Shown here: positions 46,640-58,079 of the stretch, piece after piece
Position numbering within the stretch: position 1 is the stretch's first letter
Layout: every line of letters begins with the position of its first letter
DNA from: Pomphorhynchus laevis
Lineage: Eukaryota; Acanthocephala; Palaeacanthocephala; Echinorhynchida; Pomphorhynchidae
NCBI GenBank assembly: GCA_012934845.2
Contig: WNNJ02002483.1
Location: forward strand, 36,580 to 100,579
DNA: 64,000 nucleotides
Reading direction: 5' to 3'
The notes under the pieces: generated by a model
What the model saw: the letters and a program-made list of their open reading frames with translations, nothing else
The model's database searches: none
Told to the model about the DNA's origin: nothing
Position numbers and translations under genes: made by a program

Positions 46640-49420
46640 TGTCAAATAAAACGTTTGACAAAAACATTCTTAGATTCCATAAGCCACGTAGGTAGGCTGC
46701 TACCGCGTTTACTACGACCGTTGAAAATAAACATACTCGAATAGGGAACTTCGTTGGTTGATGTGCAGAGCAATGATCGAATTGCATTCAAAGCGAGCGG
46801 TATAATCTGTTGCCAATCCAAACCGGTAATTCCAATTCATCCAAACGTACATTTATAGCCTTTCATATCGTTCCGTTATAACGTTCTACTTATCCGTTTG
46901 ATTGTAAATGGTACGGAGTAGAATGAGTACGTGAAACACCTTTGTTGATTAAATAACTTCGGAACTTAATGGAAGTAAACAAACTATCTCGGTTAGAATG
47001 TATATTGTTGGATAATCCAAAAATGGCAAAACGTTGATCTAGGCGTTTGATAGCTGTAGAAGACGTATTATCTAGACATGCTAATGTGAATGGAAATCGG
47101 CTGAATTAATCAACAATAGTAAGTAAATAGATATTTCGGTTAACGCCCGGCAACGGCCTCTTATAGTCAATTACGAGACGCTCCATTGCTCGTAAGCTTT
47201 AATTAAACGACCTAATAGAGGCTTGGAAAATTTTGACTTTAACTTCAAACAACTAGGTGACTTAGGCAATGTTGTTCACACATCATCGATTGAAAATGGT
47301 AAATTATGAACACGTATTAAATGCCATAGACGTGCTATATCACGATGTCATAATTGTTTGTGAATCGACATTAAATTGGTGTTATTAAAGGAAATTGATC
47401 TACAGCATCTAGAAAGTGCATCGGCAGCCGTATTGTCTTCACCACGACGGTAACATATATCAAAACGGTACTGTGAAAGTTCGGAGCTCCATTGTGTCAG
47501 GTTGTCGTTTTTTATCTTATTACGGTGTGATTGCGAAAACACATGAGATAGAACGTTGGTCGGTAATAACGGTAAAAGGTTGTCAAGATAGATAGTGCCA
47601 CCAATGACAAATTGCCTCAACGATATCTAAGTCCTCCTTTTCAACAGAAGCATATTTTCGAGCATTATGATCCAGCTTACGAGAAAAGAAAGCAACAATT
47701 TTGGAGTTTTATAGCAGTGTGCCCTCGATAGGATAATCAGGCGCATCCATTTCAAGCACAAGTGGGATAGTAAAATCGATTCTTGATAGAGTGGCCTGAC
47801 CTAGAAGATCCTTCAAGAGTTTCATAGCAGATTTTGCTTCTTGAGATATTTGGAAATACGACTTTTGTGCTAAGATTTGAACAATTGACGATATATTTCG
47901 AATGCAGCGTGAGTAATGCGCAAATAATCCGAGAACGCTTTTTAATTGTAAATGACATTTAGGTTCTTGGATATCTTAAACCGTCGAAATCGAAATGGCA
48001 AGACGCAAGAGGTAGAAAATTTATTGAATTTTCGATTCCAGTTTGGAATCATCATCAGAAATTGTAATTAACTTGAACACTTATAAATTTTAATGAAGAA
48101 AATTTATAAGTGTTCAAGCAAATTACAATTTCTGATGATGATTCCAAACTGGAATCTAAAATTCAATAAATTTTCTAACTCATGCGGGGCGTCTTGCCAT
48201 TTCGATTTTGATAATTTAACAGTGACCCCGAGCACCTTCCGTTTCAATGATCTTAAACCGATTTTATTCTGTCCGGATCAGGTTACACTGAGCCATTGTC
48301 GATCCGATAGCCCGAAATACATATACTCCTCTTAGTAAAAGATCACTTGGCTGGATTGAAATTAATATTATACCGCTTTGCTACTTCCAAAAAACGGTAT
48401 AGGTTCCGTTGATGATCTTGATATGATTGACCAGCAATAACGATATCGTCCAAGTAAGCGAAAGTCGCTTTAAGATTTTCTGAATGTACAATCTGGCTGA
48501 TTACTCATGGGAAAGCAGCAAATGCATTTGCTAGCTCAAACGGCATACAATTAAACTTGTATAAGTGTCCAGCTGCCTCAAAACCTATAAAAAATCTTTT
48601 CATCGAAACGCAGTGATATCCCATGATAAGCCCTTTGAAGGACAACTCAGGAGAATACCTGATATTCAGTTAAGTCATCCACAAGTTCGTCAATTCTAGG
48701 TGGCAGAAAAGCGTCTAGATGAGTTTACTGATTCACGGTTTGGCTATAATCAATAACCATTCTAATGTTGTTCGTATCTTTAACAAGTACTACTTGAGCT
48801 CTCAAAGGAGATTTAATTGGTTTAATAATTTCCAAATCCAGTAGTCGTTTGACTTCGGACTCAATAAACGATCGATCTTCATGACATCTCCGATTGGACG
48901 GAACTGCAAAGGAACGGATATCCTCATCCATGGAACAAAACAGCGCCGGTGGATCTATTTTTATAACATTGTGCGTTACTCCAACTAACAAGGGACTCTC
49001 GTTTCCATTAGAATTAATTCTTAACGACGAAAGACGACGTAAGAAATGTGTACCGAGAATAACCTATGATATAAGATGCGGCAGAACAAATAATTTAACA
49101 TCCGGGTAGCTTTGACTATTTACAATAACTCTAGTAAAAACAAAGTGATCCAAAGTACATTTGAACGAAGATGAGGCTATGCAAACATTAATGTTGGCAT
49201 CAAATTTTGTCAGCTTTCCTAGATCAGCAACACCCTTACGGATGATATTGATTGCACTTCCTGTGTCAATAAAGGCTTAAAATTGATTGCCATTTACCCA
49301 AATAGATAAAAAATTAGTTGGACAATTTGGTTCAGAGATTGCTGAAGTATATAGGGTCGATACAGTAACGGTAGATAATGTCGATGCTTGAATGAAGAGG
49401 TAACAGTTCCTATTGCTACG
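46640..49420 (-). mobile_element. Ty3/Gypsy pol fossil
   Basis: A broken LTR retrotransposon. On the minus strand, parts appear in canonical order: a protease-like region (about 49300-49100), reverse transcriptase (about 48990-48000), RNase H (about 47620-47350, ADALSR motif) and integrase (about 47200-46700). gag and LTRs are not recognised. A fold-back MITE (47976-48219) is inserted in it. Many breaks; it looks old. It is a different lineage from the integrase fossil at 27240-28190. Confidence 0.82.
47976..48219. mobile_element. Palindromic MITE, family P, copy 1
   Basis: An almost perfect palindrome: TCGAAATGGCAAGACGC at the left is mirrored by GCGTCTTGCCATTTCGA at the right, with long inner arms (TTCCAGTTTGGAATCATCAT and its mirror) closing at about 48095. 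The outer end is TTAAATTATCAAAATCG. Inserted in the Gypsy fossil. Confidence 0.92.
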
Positions 49421-49759
49421 AAATGCAGCATGTCTCTAAGCTACATGAATCAATGTCTGAATCCATAATTGTATTAGCATTATTGATTGGTGAACTCTCA
49501 TTTAATGTGATAAATGATTTATCAAAACCGATGCCTTCATATGAGATTATTCAATCAGAAAATTCGTTTGTTATCCTCTGTCAAAAGTTTTCTTTTATAA
49601 TCTAAAACTATCTGTTTCCGATGCTCAAATACGAGATTCTGAATGCTTCACTTATCTGTACAGATTTTTCGGCTCTTTTCATCGTTGAAAACCACGCTTC
49701 ATGTCATTCAATTGTGCAATGCGAACTCAATTCTCAAGACCCTTAGCTTTAATCTCATG

Positions 49760-50280
49760 TATGTAAGAGAATAAAGATAAGAAAAAGTTTGAGATATAAA
49801 TAACATACAATATTAAATACTTACAATAAAAGTTTAAGTGAGAATTACTTACAATATTATCACACAACTATAAAAATTGTCGCTAAAAAGACAACGCTAT
49901 AACTACAAAACGAGCTTGGGATAACATGCAAGCGAATACGGGGAGTTGCACGGTCTGTGGCGGATCGTTTCGTCTTAATGCATCAGGCCGTATTCGGATA
50001 CACGGACCTGTGAATTTGCGCTGTTCAGCATCATGACAGCTACTGACAGTCAGTTCACACAACGTAATCGCATCGGTCGATACAATACTTGAGTTTTTAG
50101 ACGCCGACGATATCACCTTCTCTTTTGACATCGCCACATGTTGAAAAGATGGACAATTCTTGCTGAGAAAATCAGGTCAGAACTTTCGAGCTTCTTCATA
50201 GGCTTTGAATGTAAGTAGTTAACACGATCAAGCGCATTCCATGGAATCTCCGCCGCCGAGATCGAAGTACATATTGAGAT
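49760..50280 (+). mobile_element. R2-like LINE (D), N-terminal fragment
   Basis: A leader with AAAAAGTTTGAGATATAAAT and ACTTACAATATTATCACAC, then an open start MQANTGSCTVCGGSFRLNAS with GRIRIHGPVNLRCSAS: a C-x2-C and later H and C, the N-terminal zinc-finger style of this LINE superfamily. Frames break soon after. The RT is absent here. Confidence 0.6.
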
Positions 50281-50304
50281 GTCATTTTTGTAATGCCATT
50301 TTTC

Positions 50305-50611
50305 TCAATAATAACATTAATTATCATTAATTATAAATTATTTTACTCTTATTAAAATATATGCGCTGAATCTCATAACTAACTAACTCTTTAATTTACA
50401 AGAGTTTGTTGTATGAAAAACGAAAACATCGTTTCGGTAATGAGTAAATATTTTTAGTTTACAGCTACTGTAAAAAAACTACTGTGACAAAAACGTTGTA
50501 CTCAGATTATCGCTATCTCCATAATTTTAATAATCACAAAACAACGAATGATTGAATAATAAAACGGCGATCAAAAATCATTAAAATAAAAAATACGAAA
50601 GGTCTTCTTAC
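50305..50611. other. Carboxypeptidase intron, 3' of the catalytic exon
   Basis: AT-rich; begins with the donor GTAAGA at 50611 on the minus strand. No element recognised. Confidence 0.4.
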
Positions 50612-50754
50612 AGCTAAAATGAATTCGAGAAAGGAATCTTTATTATCCATCCAGTATTGTTGCAATTTTCCACTAATTGGATACTTGCAGCATGATAACT
50701 CTACCGTAATGTCTATGGCGGTAGAATGAAAGTAAAAATAATCCTGCATTGAAC
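50612..50754 (-). CDS. M14 metallocarboxypeptidase, catalytic-glutamate exon
   Basis: Exon of 143 nt on the minus strand between TATAATCTAG/GTTCAATG (50754) and TTAGCT/GTAAGA (50612). It encodes SMQDYFYFHSTAIDITVELS followed by CCKYPISGKLQQYWMDNKDS and FLEFILA. GSMQDY and T-ELSCCKYP are diagnostic of the CPN/CPE/CPM/CPD subfamily; the E of VELSCC is the catalytic glutamate. It begins with GT, completing the codon G+GT (Gly) from the exon at 54029-54091, and ends in phase 0, joining AHMGIKG at 40304. The intron to the next exon is 10.3 kb. Confidence 0.92.
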
Positions 50755-51985
50755 CTAGATTATAAACATTTAAATGATTTAACGATATAGACAATCTTAT
50801 AAAAAGGCATTCAGAAAATGATCTTTGAACTGATTATTACCAGGTCATGATACGAATTTTACTATATATGTATAATGATATATTCAAATTGATAACAAAT
50901 AACCATGTGATTACTGCGATAAAGGTGGTGTTTTATTTTTTATAAAGTTGTTTTATTTATAAACGTGTTTTGTTTGTATTTTAATTGAATTTTATTATAA
51001 TCTGTAGTTTTATTTAACTATTCTTTCTAATGATATTTGTGTTTGCTCTATTTGTGTTCGCGAGCTACTAGTACTATAGTATCATAAGAAAATCACAGTA
51101 CAATTTGTTCATTGAAAATGTGTTCTTAAAAATTGTTTGATCTTATACATTGAACACCATCGCTCTTATTCATGTGTTACGTGAATGTGTTAAATTTGGC
51201 GACTTGCAAATAATTGAACAATTAAATTCTTAAAGGTTGTAACTTGAATGTTGAATTCGGCGAATTGTATATAATTGAACATTTATATATTTTATCTTTT
51301 AAAATCAGCAACATTTAAAGGCATTAAACAATATAAAACACATTAAAAAGAATTACCAAATAAAAATACGGAAGAAAAATTCAATAAAAATTAAGCTTAA
51401 AAACCTTGATATTTGTTCCAATGATAGAAAAAATATAGCAAGTCCCAAAGTAATTAAAGTACACTAAACGCAACTAAACTACCTATCTTAACAGCATGTT
51501 AACTGTTAGTTCCTTAAAATAGTTCCTCACATATTTAAGCTACTTTTCAAACCATTTCAACCTATGAGTTGTTTACAGCTCACCCCAGAAATTCAAGGAT
51601 ACATTCCATATTTTATTTGTATCAGACGACCTCGCAGTGTCTTAAGTTAAGTTCTTTAAGTCTATTCTAAGTGACTTTAGTACTGCTTGACACAAGCCTA
51701 TTAAGGCTACGCTAAAAGTTTTAAATATCCAACCCTATTTGGATAAAGAAGATGTTTTATTTCATCTGCATAAATACAAATTCAAAACCTATGATTTATA
51801 AAGAACAAATCTGGCTCAACTTTACCAATTCAATTATGCAATACTTAGCATTAAAAATACTTTATGATTGAAAAATTCAAAGCACAATCCCTTCCTTGGG
51901 TCTAATTAAATTTTCAACCTCATCGGGTGCTATAAATATAAGTACCCCACTGCTAGAATTGCCACAAGTGGGGTACTGGGATATG
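50755..51985. other. Carboxypeptidase intron, AT-rich
   Basis: No exon or transposon recognised; compositionally like the other host introns. Confidence 0.35.
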
Positions 51986-53640
51986 ATTGTTTCTACCCAG
52001 CACAATGTTCGACTTGTAATGACACACAAATAGTTGGCAATTGTACAAATTCTCCACCAACATGTCCAAATTGCAGCCTTGACATCCCTGCATGATCAAT
52101 ACAATGCAAATTTTTCAAGACTTACCAGGCAAAATACAAGTCTTTATCCAATGCTTAAACCTTCTGCTCATATGTTGCTGCCGGCGATACAGCACTATTT
52201 TCCACTATCAATATGGATGAGATCATACGCATTATTGACGAGAGGAGTAAATCTTCAAACGATTGAAGGCCAAAATGATTGAAGCTATAGTAATTAATCT
52301 ATTTACAGGCAGTTGATCCGGCATTTTGGCAAACACTCCAGTAATCTCTACATCTTGAAAGTGAGCAGCCTCATTTGGATCCTTCCAAAATGAAGCTGCA
52401 AAAAAGAAAGGAAATTGGACGAAGGCTGATGAAGTAAGAAATGATGATGCCCGACCCACCAGTCTCACCAACGTAGTCAGATTGGATGATATGATTAGGT
52501 CCACTGTTGGGGCTGGCAGTGTGAAAGGCAACCTTCCCACAACTGGGTTTAACTAGTTGGCCTGACCTCCCACCCGTAAGCCAATGCAATGGGAAGTAGC
52601 CAAAAACTATTTTCACTGAATATCCTTCAGGGAATTCGGGAGGTGCTACTGCTCTTCGTCTCTTATCCGGTCTCGATGCAGTTGTAATAGTCCTACAGGA
52701 GACTAAATCGATCCGATCACCTCAGGATATTACTCGATTTATGCCAATGTACATGACCACTCATTATAATTCGTGCATAATCTCTCAATACTTCACTCCT
52801 ATTCATCTCAATGTCTTGTAACCCTAGTCAAAAGACACTTAAAATCATCACTCATGGATTAAAGCCGAACTCCGCAGAGCCAGGAACGTTTACTTCATAT
52901 ATACACAACCGTCTTTCATTGCACATCAACAAATTCAGTCCTCGACATTCTACTGCTATAAGAAAAATTGATGTTTAAGCCTTTCTGTATTGAGTAGTCG
53001 CGCCAACAATTGTTCACCTCACATGGCCAACTTCGTTGGCGGTTAGAAGAATATACATAGCTACGGAGGAGGTTTGTTTCACTTTGATTTTATCATGGTG
53101 TACGGATATTTTAAACTTCCGAGGTCCGCCTTCAGGAACCTGCATAATCCATGTACCAATATCCAATCGCGTTTGTCAGCTTTTGACAGACATACATAGA
53201 AAGGAGGTTGTCATTACGATGCTCTTAGCCACCCCTTTCAATATTGCCGGTATTAACATGAGCAGGCGTTTATTTTTACCACAGAAATCGATTACTTGTC
53301 CTACAGACCTGCGACCTAATTCGATTCAAAACTTCCTCATATCCATTTACAAAAAGGCGCAAATGGATCTGGAAACGGGCTTAACATCTGTCATTAAGTG
53401 GACGTGATCAGGTGCGCCTCAGGTTTATCTAGGCAATCTCTGGACTAGTCTTCTATTCAAGAGACGTCCCCCGAAGCAAAGACTAAGATTTCTGATGATC
53501 ATTATTTCCGGACTACCGTCCATCATGTGAGGCTATTGGGCACTTAGGTGTGTGAAAGACCCTGATGTAGAGTGAGACAATGTGAATACCTTAATGCAGA
53601 CTGTAGGAAATGATCCCACAACCGTATATAAGACAAAAGA
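51986..53640 (+). mobile_element. R2-like or related LINE, decayed (V)
   Basis: A cysteine-rich stretch near 51980-52095 (CSTCNDTQIVGNCTNSPPTC, PNCSLDIP) and, at 53150-53400, the RT entrance VPISNRVCQLLTDIH, MSRRLFLPQKSITCPTDLRP. The latter is the pattern V-LL-DI, R-LPK and P-D-RPI found in R2/NeSL-type LINEs. The segment between is badly decayed. No YADD box found. Confidence 0.5.
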
Positions 53641-54028
53641 AAAAAGAAGCTTGAAAATTGAATGGACTTATGTTTTTTGTATTGTTATTGTTATTTTACA
53701 TTGTTATTATTGCTTATGATATTTATTAAGAAAACACGTTTTGTAGCAGCGTTTCTTATAAAAATGTGTAATGTTTCAGTATACGAGCAAATAGTATAAT
53801 AATAAAGCCTACTATAATCTTCAAAAAAACGTCAATTTATTTTTTATTATTATTTCGTCACTGGCTGTACTCTTTTTGCATTAAAATCTTATAACAACTT
53901 CGCTATTGCCGTATATCAACTGCTAAATTAAGAAATACATTTATTTTTCCTTTAAATCTGAGGAACAGTTTTAAAAACGAGGCTTTATAGAGCTGCAACA
54001 TTAGTAGAAAATCAAGTATTTCTCTTAC
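53641..54028. other. Carboxypeptidase intron, 5' part
   Basis: AT-rich; begins with GTAAGAG at 54028 on the minus strand. No element recognised. Confidence 0.4.
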
Positions 54029-54091
54029 CGTACAGAGGATACCAATCAGCACCATTCGTAATATATCCTGGATCATTAGGATTACATCGAA
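54029..54091 (-). CDS. M14 metallocarboxypeptidase, NGADWY exon
   Basis: A 63-nt exon on the minus strand between GAATTTAG/TTCGATG (54091) and CTGTACG/GTAAGAG (54029). It encodes RCNPNDPGYITNGADWYPLY plus one base of Gly. ITNGADWYP-GGMQD is the classic junction in CPM/CPD/CPE enzymes, and here it runs straight into SMQDY of the next exon (50754) with matching phase 1. Upstream exons with the HxxE zinc site should lie beyond 54091 but I cannot find them in the window. Confidence 0.88.
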
Positions 54092-54659
54092 CTAAATTCA
54101 AAATTTTATTTAATTACAGGATAAGGAAAGCAATTTCCTGTAATTAAAATAAATTAAAATATATGAATAAGGATGAATATATCTAAATACTACGATTTAT
54201 CTCCAGACGTTAGAAACATCAATTAAATGTGCCTAGTGTAGACAAAATAATATGAAATGTTTATTGCTGTAAATTTAATAAATAAAGAGTGTGCAATTTT
54301 GTCTAATAATATTTTTCAAATTTTATTAAACTATTAGTAGCAGTGCAAATGCTAGGCTTATTTTTTTCAATGTTTGAAATACTCGACAGAGAACATATTT
54401 CGTGCAAATGAGTTGTATGTTACTTTAATATCTTAATACTAGACAAATTCTTTGTAAGATACTTCTGTGAAATTTAATAATTAATATTTGAGGATATTAA
54501 TTATTATCTTCAAATATTTACTATATTTTTTAATGATTAATTTTTTCAAAGTTGAGACTTATTTATTGAAGAATGTACAAAAATCGTTACCCTCAAATGG
54601 ACTGTAATGTATAATATCATGGTAAATATTACATGAAAACTGATTAAGTTAGTCAGTTT
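54092..54659. other. AT-rich intron or spacer
   Basis: Nothing recognised between the carboxypeptidase exon and the 3' end of R2-like element E. Confidence 0.3.
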
Positions 54660-54663
54660 TTTC

Positions 54664-55167
54664 TTAAGTTGAAAAAGTCGCCCTTCCACGGGTCGACCGT
54701 GCCGCGCGCATGCAAGCAAATGATGCACGTGCAAGTTCAAAGGACAACCTCCTCTTTATCTTCGTAACATTGTCTGAGTAAGTTGAAGTGTTTCTCTGTG
54801 ACATCGCCGTAGCAATCGTCTTGATAAGTCTTCTAGCATCACCGCCAAAACCTCCCACTGTCGAAAATACTAACGGCATGAATGATCCACGTTTGATTCT
54901 GCATACACGTTGTTCATATTTGGTTACCTTCCTTAATTCGTTATATTGAAACGAAGAAGATGGGCTGCGGTTGACATAAGATTGAGCAAATGTAGAGAAG
55001 ATAGTCCGCTCAAATCTCGATCCTCCCAACCCCATACATGAAATGTCAAATCGTGCATTCGAATCTAGAGTAGTTGTAGTTAATTCCATCGAAAATTCTG
55101 TCGGCACTGGAGATAATGTTGGTTCAATTTCCACACAAGGAAATACTTGCGAAATGATGCTTGCCAT
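54664..55167 (-). pseudogene. R2-like element E, C-terminal domain
   Basis: 167-codon open stretch with VEIEPTLSPVPTEF, ARFDISCMGLGG, YNELRKVTKYEQRV and FSTVGGFGGDARRLIKTIA. The arrangement D-x-S-x-G followed by F-x-x-x-x-F-A resembles a restriction-like nuclease beta-hairpin core, but the second acidic/lysine pair is not clear; the nuclease reading is inference. Confidence 0.6.
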
Positions 55168-55983
55168 TAAATTACGAATCTAATCGTGCCTGATCGTGGG
55201 AAGCCCGCCTTTCTTGCAGCTCATAGCGTGTAGCATATCTAAACTTGAACCGCACTTGCACAAGTTTTCGACTAAATCTACTGGAGTCCATCCATATCGG
55301 GTACAAATAGCATCCTTAAACTCACGAGGAGACAATCGGAAATTATCGATTTATAACGGTAACGCACTTAGCCAGGAAGAAGCGCCGTCCTGACAAATAT
55401 GCGCAAGACGGTTGGCAATAATAGGATCAGTTAATAGGGGTGATCGCTGTAGTCTATTACGAAATGAGGTGATTCTATTATATGTAAGACGGCATAGTTC
55501 AATTCCTTGAATGTTGCGGAGCTCATTTCCTCCCATTCCGGTTTCGTAGGTATCGCACATCGTCTGAGAGCTGTAATAGTTCAAGGAAGCTAAACGTTGG
55601 ATCATATATTCCTAACCCCCCTAACTTTGTCGGCATGGTGATAATCAAATTCTAATTTTAATCTACATTTTGATTTAGTAGGGATAGAATCAATTCATTC
55701 TTAATCATCAATATAAGTTGGGTCAATTCAGCCTCTTTGCATAGTATAGCGCAAGTGTAGTAGCTCCATTTCATCTAAACAGATTTAGTGAGGCCCACAT
55801 ATACGATATGGGGATCAACTTCGGCCATCTGGCATAGTCGCCTGATTGAAGCCATCCACTTAATGATCTTTGAATGTGTGAAGATCGAGACGTAAGCTGG
55901 GGTTCCAATGGGAATACCAAGAATCTCGATTCCAGTTGTATTCGTATTAATATTTTCACTAGGGAGTAAGTCCTTGTTTAGTG

Positions 55984-56253
55984 CTACGTGATATAAAGCT
56001 GGGTTTTGACTTTATTTACGAAATAACTATAATCCGAACCAATGTTTGTTAAAATATCCCAAACACGCTTGAGATTATCGATAGTACCTACAACAGTAGC
56101 ATCATCGGCAAACCACCTTTGGATTACGTTTGGTACGGTCATATGAATTTTGTTAATTATTGGTAGGGATGCTATTGCAAATCCGGCCATAGCAAAAGGG
56201 TCACCCTGAGTAAACCCTTCAGAGGACATAATACTGGCACCACCTAAAACCAT
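55984..56253 (-). pseudogene. R2-like element E, RT catalytic segment
   Basis: 89-codon stretch with SSEGFTQGDPFAMAGFAIAS (motif B) and IQRWFADDATVVGTIDNLKR (catalytic ADD), then DYSYFVNKVKT. All key residues are present. The preceding segment 56803-56255 is in another frame and holds the fingers and palm A. Confidence 0.82.
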
Positions 56254-57783
56254 TTCAGCTAAAGAAGTGTATATATTTTGAAAAGCGTAAGATAATGCAG
56301 GACAAATATATTCGATATTGTGAAGTGCAACATCTATTTATTCGGTTGAACGCATTGGACGCATTAACATCCAACAGGCAAACGATCGGATCGGAGTTAT
56401 ACGCTTTTTGTAATGAGCGAGTAGCAAAGTCGATACCACTCTTCTGGGACGCAGCTAGCTGATTGAGTCCAGCAACATCTTGCATGTCAAATTTTATTAT
56501 ATCTAAGATTGTCTTACATAATATTCTCCTCGCAACATCGCAAACACCAATTGGTCTCACACCTCCATTCTTCTTTTTGAGAGCAACAAGTCTGCATGCA
56601 ACAAAATCATCTAGTGTTCCCGATGGAATTATATCGATGGACAGCCGTATGGCTAAATCTGCAAGCGACTTTGCAAGAACACGAGAACTGGATCCGTAAT
56701 TAGTAAGCATACATTGCCATGCAATCGAGTTAAGTCCTGATGGACCCGCACTTCCTTTGGTCTTTTTAGATGCACGAATACTGTCACATTCGCTTGTTTG
56801 CAAAACGTGATGGATGGTGCATTAGCATATTCAGAAATGGTTGACTTAGCATTACACTAGGTACGCCATCCTTAGCATTGGAATGAGATCATTGAGTATA
56901 TCTTCAACTGAGATTCCGTTTACCATTTCATCTGGTGAAAAAAACACCCAAATCGTTATTTTCCTCCAGAATTTTCGTTGCCGAATTTACTTTCCCTCTT
57001 GACATAAAACTTTGATACACGGATTTCCAGTTTCTTAAGCTCGATTTACTGATTTTATGCATAATAACTCCTTGTAGATATTAAGCCTCTTCAAATAATT
57101 CCGTGAATGTATTTTCGTTCCAGAGTATCAGTCGTCGTTCAAGCGCTTTACGAATAAATGCAACTTTGTGAGTTTGTATTTGTTGTAGCATACACTGAGA
57201 GAAGACGACCGCCGACTTGATAGCGTCATGTTCATTGTGTAAGCCATGGGCGACTTAAGCATAAAATGAGGCTAATTTTAGAATTATCTCGTTGCTAGCT
57301 GAGCATTTCGGAAGAGCCATCAAATTAGGTTTCCACTGAATTACCGTGGTGTAGTAATCCACAGGTGACGATGCTTGTTGGGTTCCATTTGCCAATACTG
57401 TGTAACTAGACGCACCAGATATACCATTATCGTTTGAGTGAGGATCCGTTTGCAATACGTTTTCATGTGCTGTGTGAGTTGGATGCTGTAAATGTTCAGT
57501 CTTGGAGGGTTGCAAGCATGACTGCGGTATACTTGATAAGTTGCAGCAATTAGGAGCCGAACAACGAGTGCACAATTTCCCAGCGCGGGCACATTTACAC
57601 GACTTGCACCTTGATGCAGGGCCGTTGCAAGTACAGCATTTTATAGTGCTTGACGGTTGACCTCTGGGTATAGTTAGTTATGATGGATGACGTCAAACAC
57701 GCGACACGCGTATTCAAATTCGTTGTTGTATATTATATATTGTAAGTAATAATCAAGAATTTTTAAAGCTGTCAATGTATTTG

Positions 57784-57808
57784 ATCGGCGAGCGAAGCGA
57801 GCCGATTG
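57784..57808. promoter_or_regulatory. GC-rich hairpin in the leader of R2-like element E
   Basis: GATCGGCGAGCGAAGCGAGC-CGATTG; its reverse complement matches the hairpin at 28824-28850 before element C. Confidence 0.6.
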
Positions 57809-58079
57809 TATGTTTACTTATCCATAATATTTTAACTCATATTTACTATAATTGTAATATTATTATTTGGGGGTGTGCCAGTTCCTCCTCGTAATGCCCC
57901 TGGAACTCCTCGCAGTATACTAGCTGCGGGGTGGACAAAAAATGTCATGGTTAAAATACTTACAAGAGAAATATCATACAAAAATTAAATTAAAACAATA
58001 TTCGATGAAATATATTCGACGAACTATATTCGACGAACGATATTAGAAGAACGAATAGACAATTGTAAATGTCTCTGAG

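Larger units (their letters stand above)
54660..57810 (-). mobile_element. R2-like LINE (E), nearly full length
   Basis: Sister of element B. Minus-strand order: GC-rich leader hairpin (57808-57784); cysteine cluster from about 57665 (PRGQPSSTIKCCTCNG, RCKSCKCARAGKLCTRC), whose start codon is now ATA; a linker; RT (56803-55984: KGSAGPSGLNSIAWQCM, GVRPIGVCDVARRILCK, DVNASNAFNRINR, SSEGFTQGDPFAMAG, QRWFADDATVVG); thumb (to about 55200); and the C-terminal domain (55167-54664: FDISCMGLGGSRFERTIF, TKYEQRVCRIKRGSFMPLVF, RLSFELARASFACMRAARST). FADD and TQGDPFA are intact, so it is less decayed in the RT than B, but there are several frame breaks. Confidence 0.85.

Noticed and set aside
52232-52616. 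Minus-strand frames of 102 and 81 codons
   Set aside because: No family motif; they overlap the decayed plus-strand LINE V.
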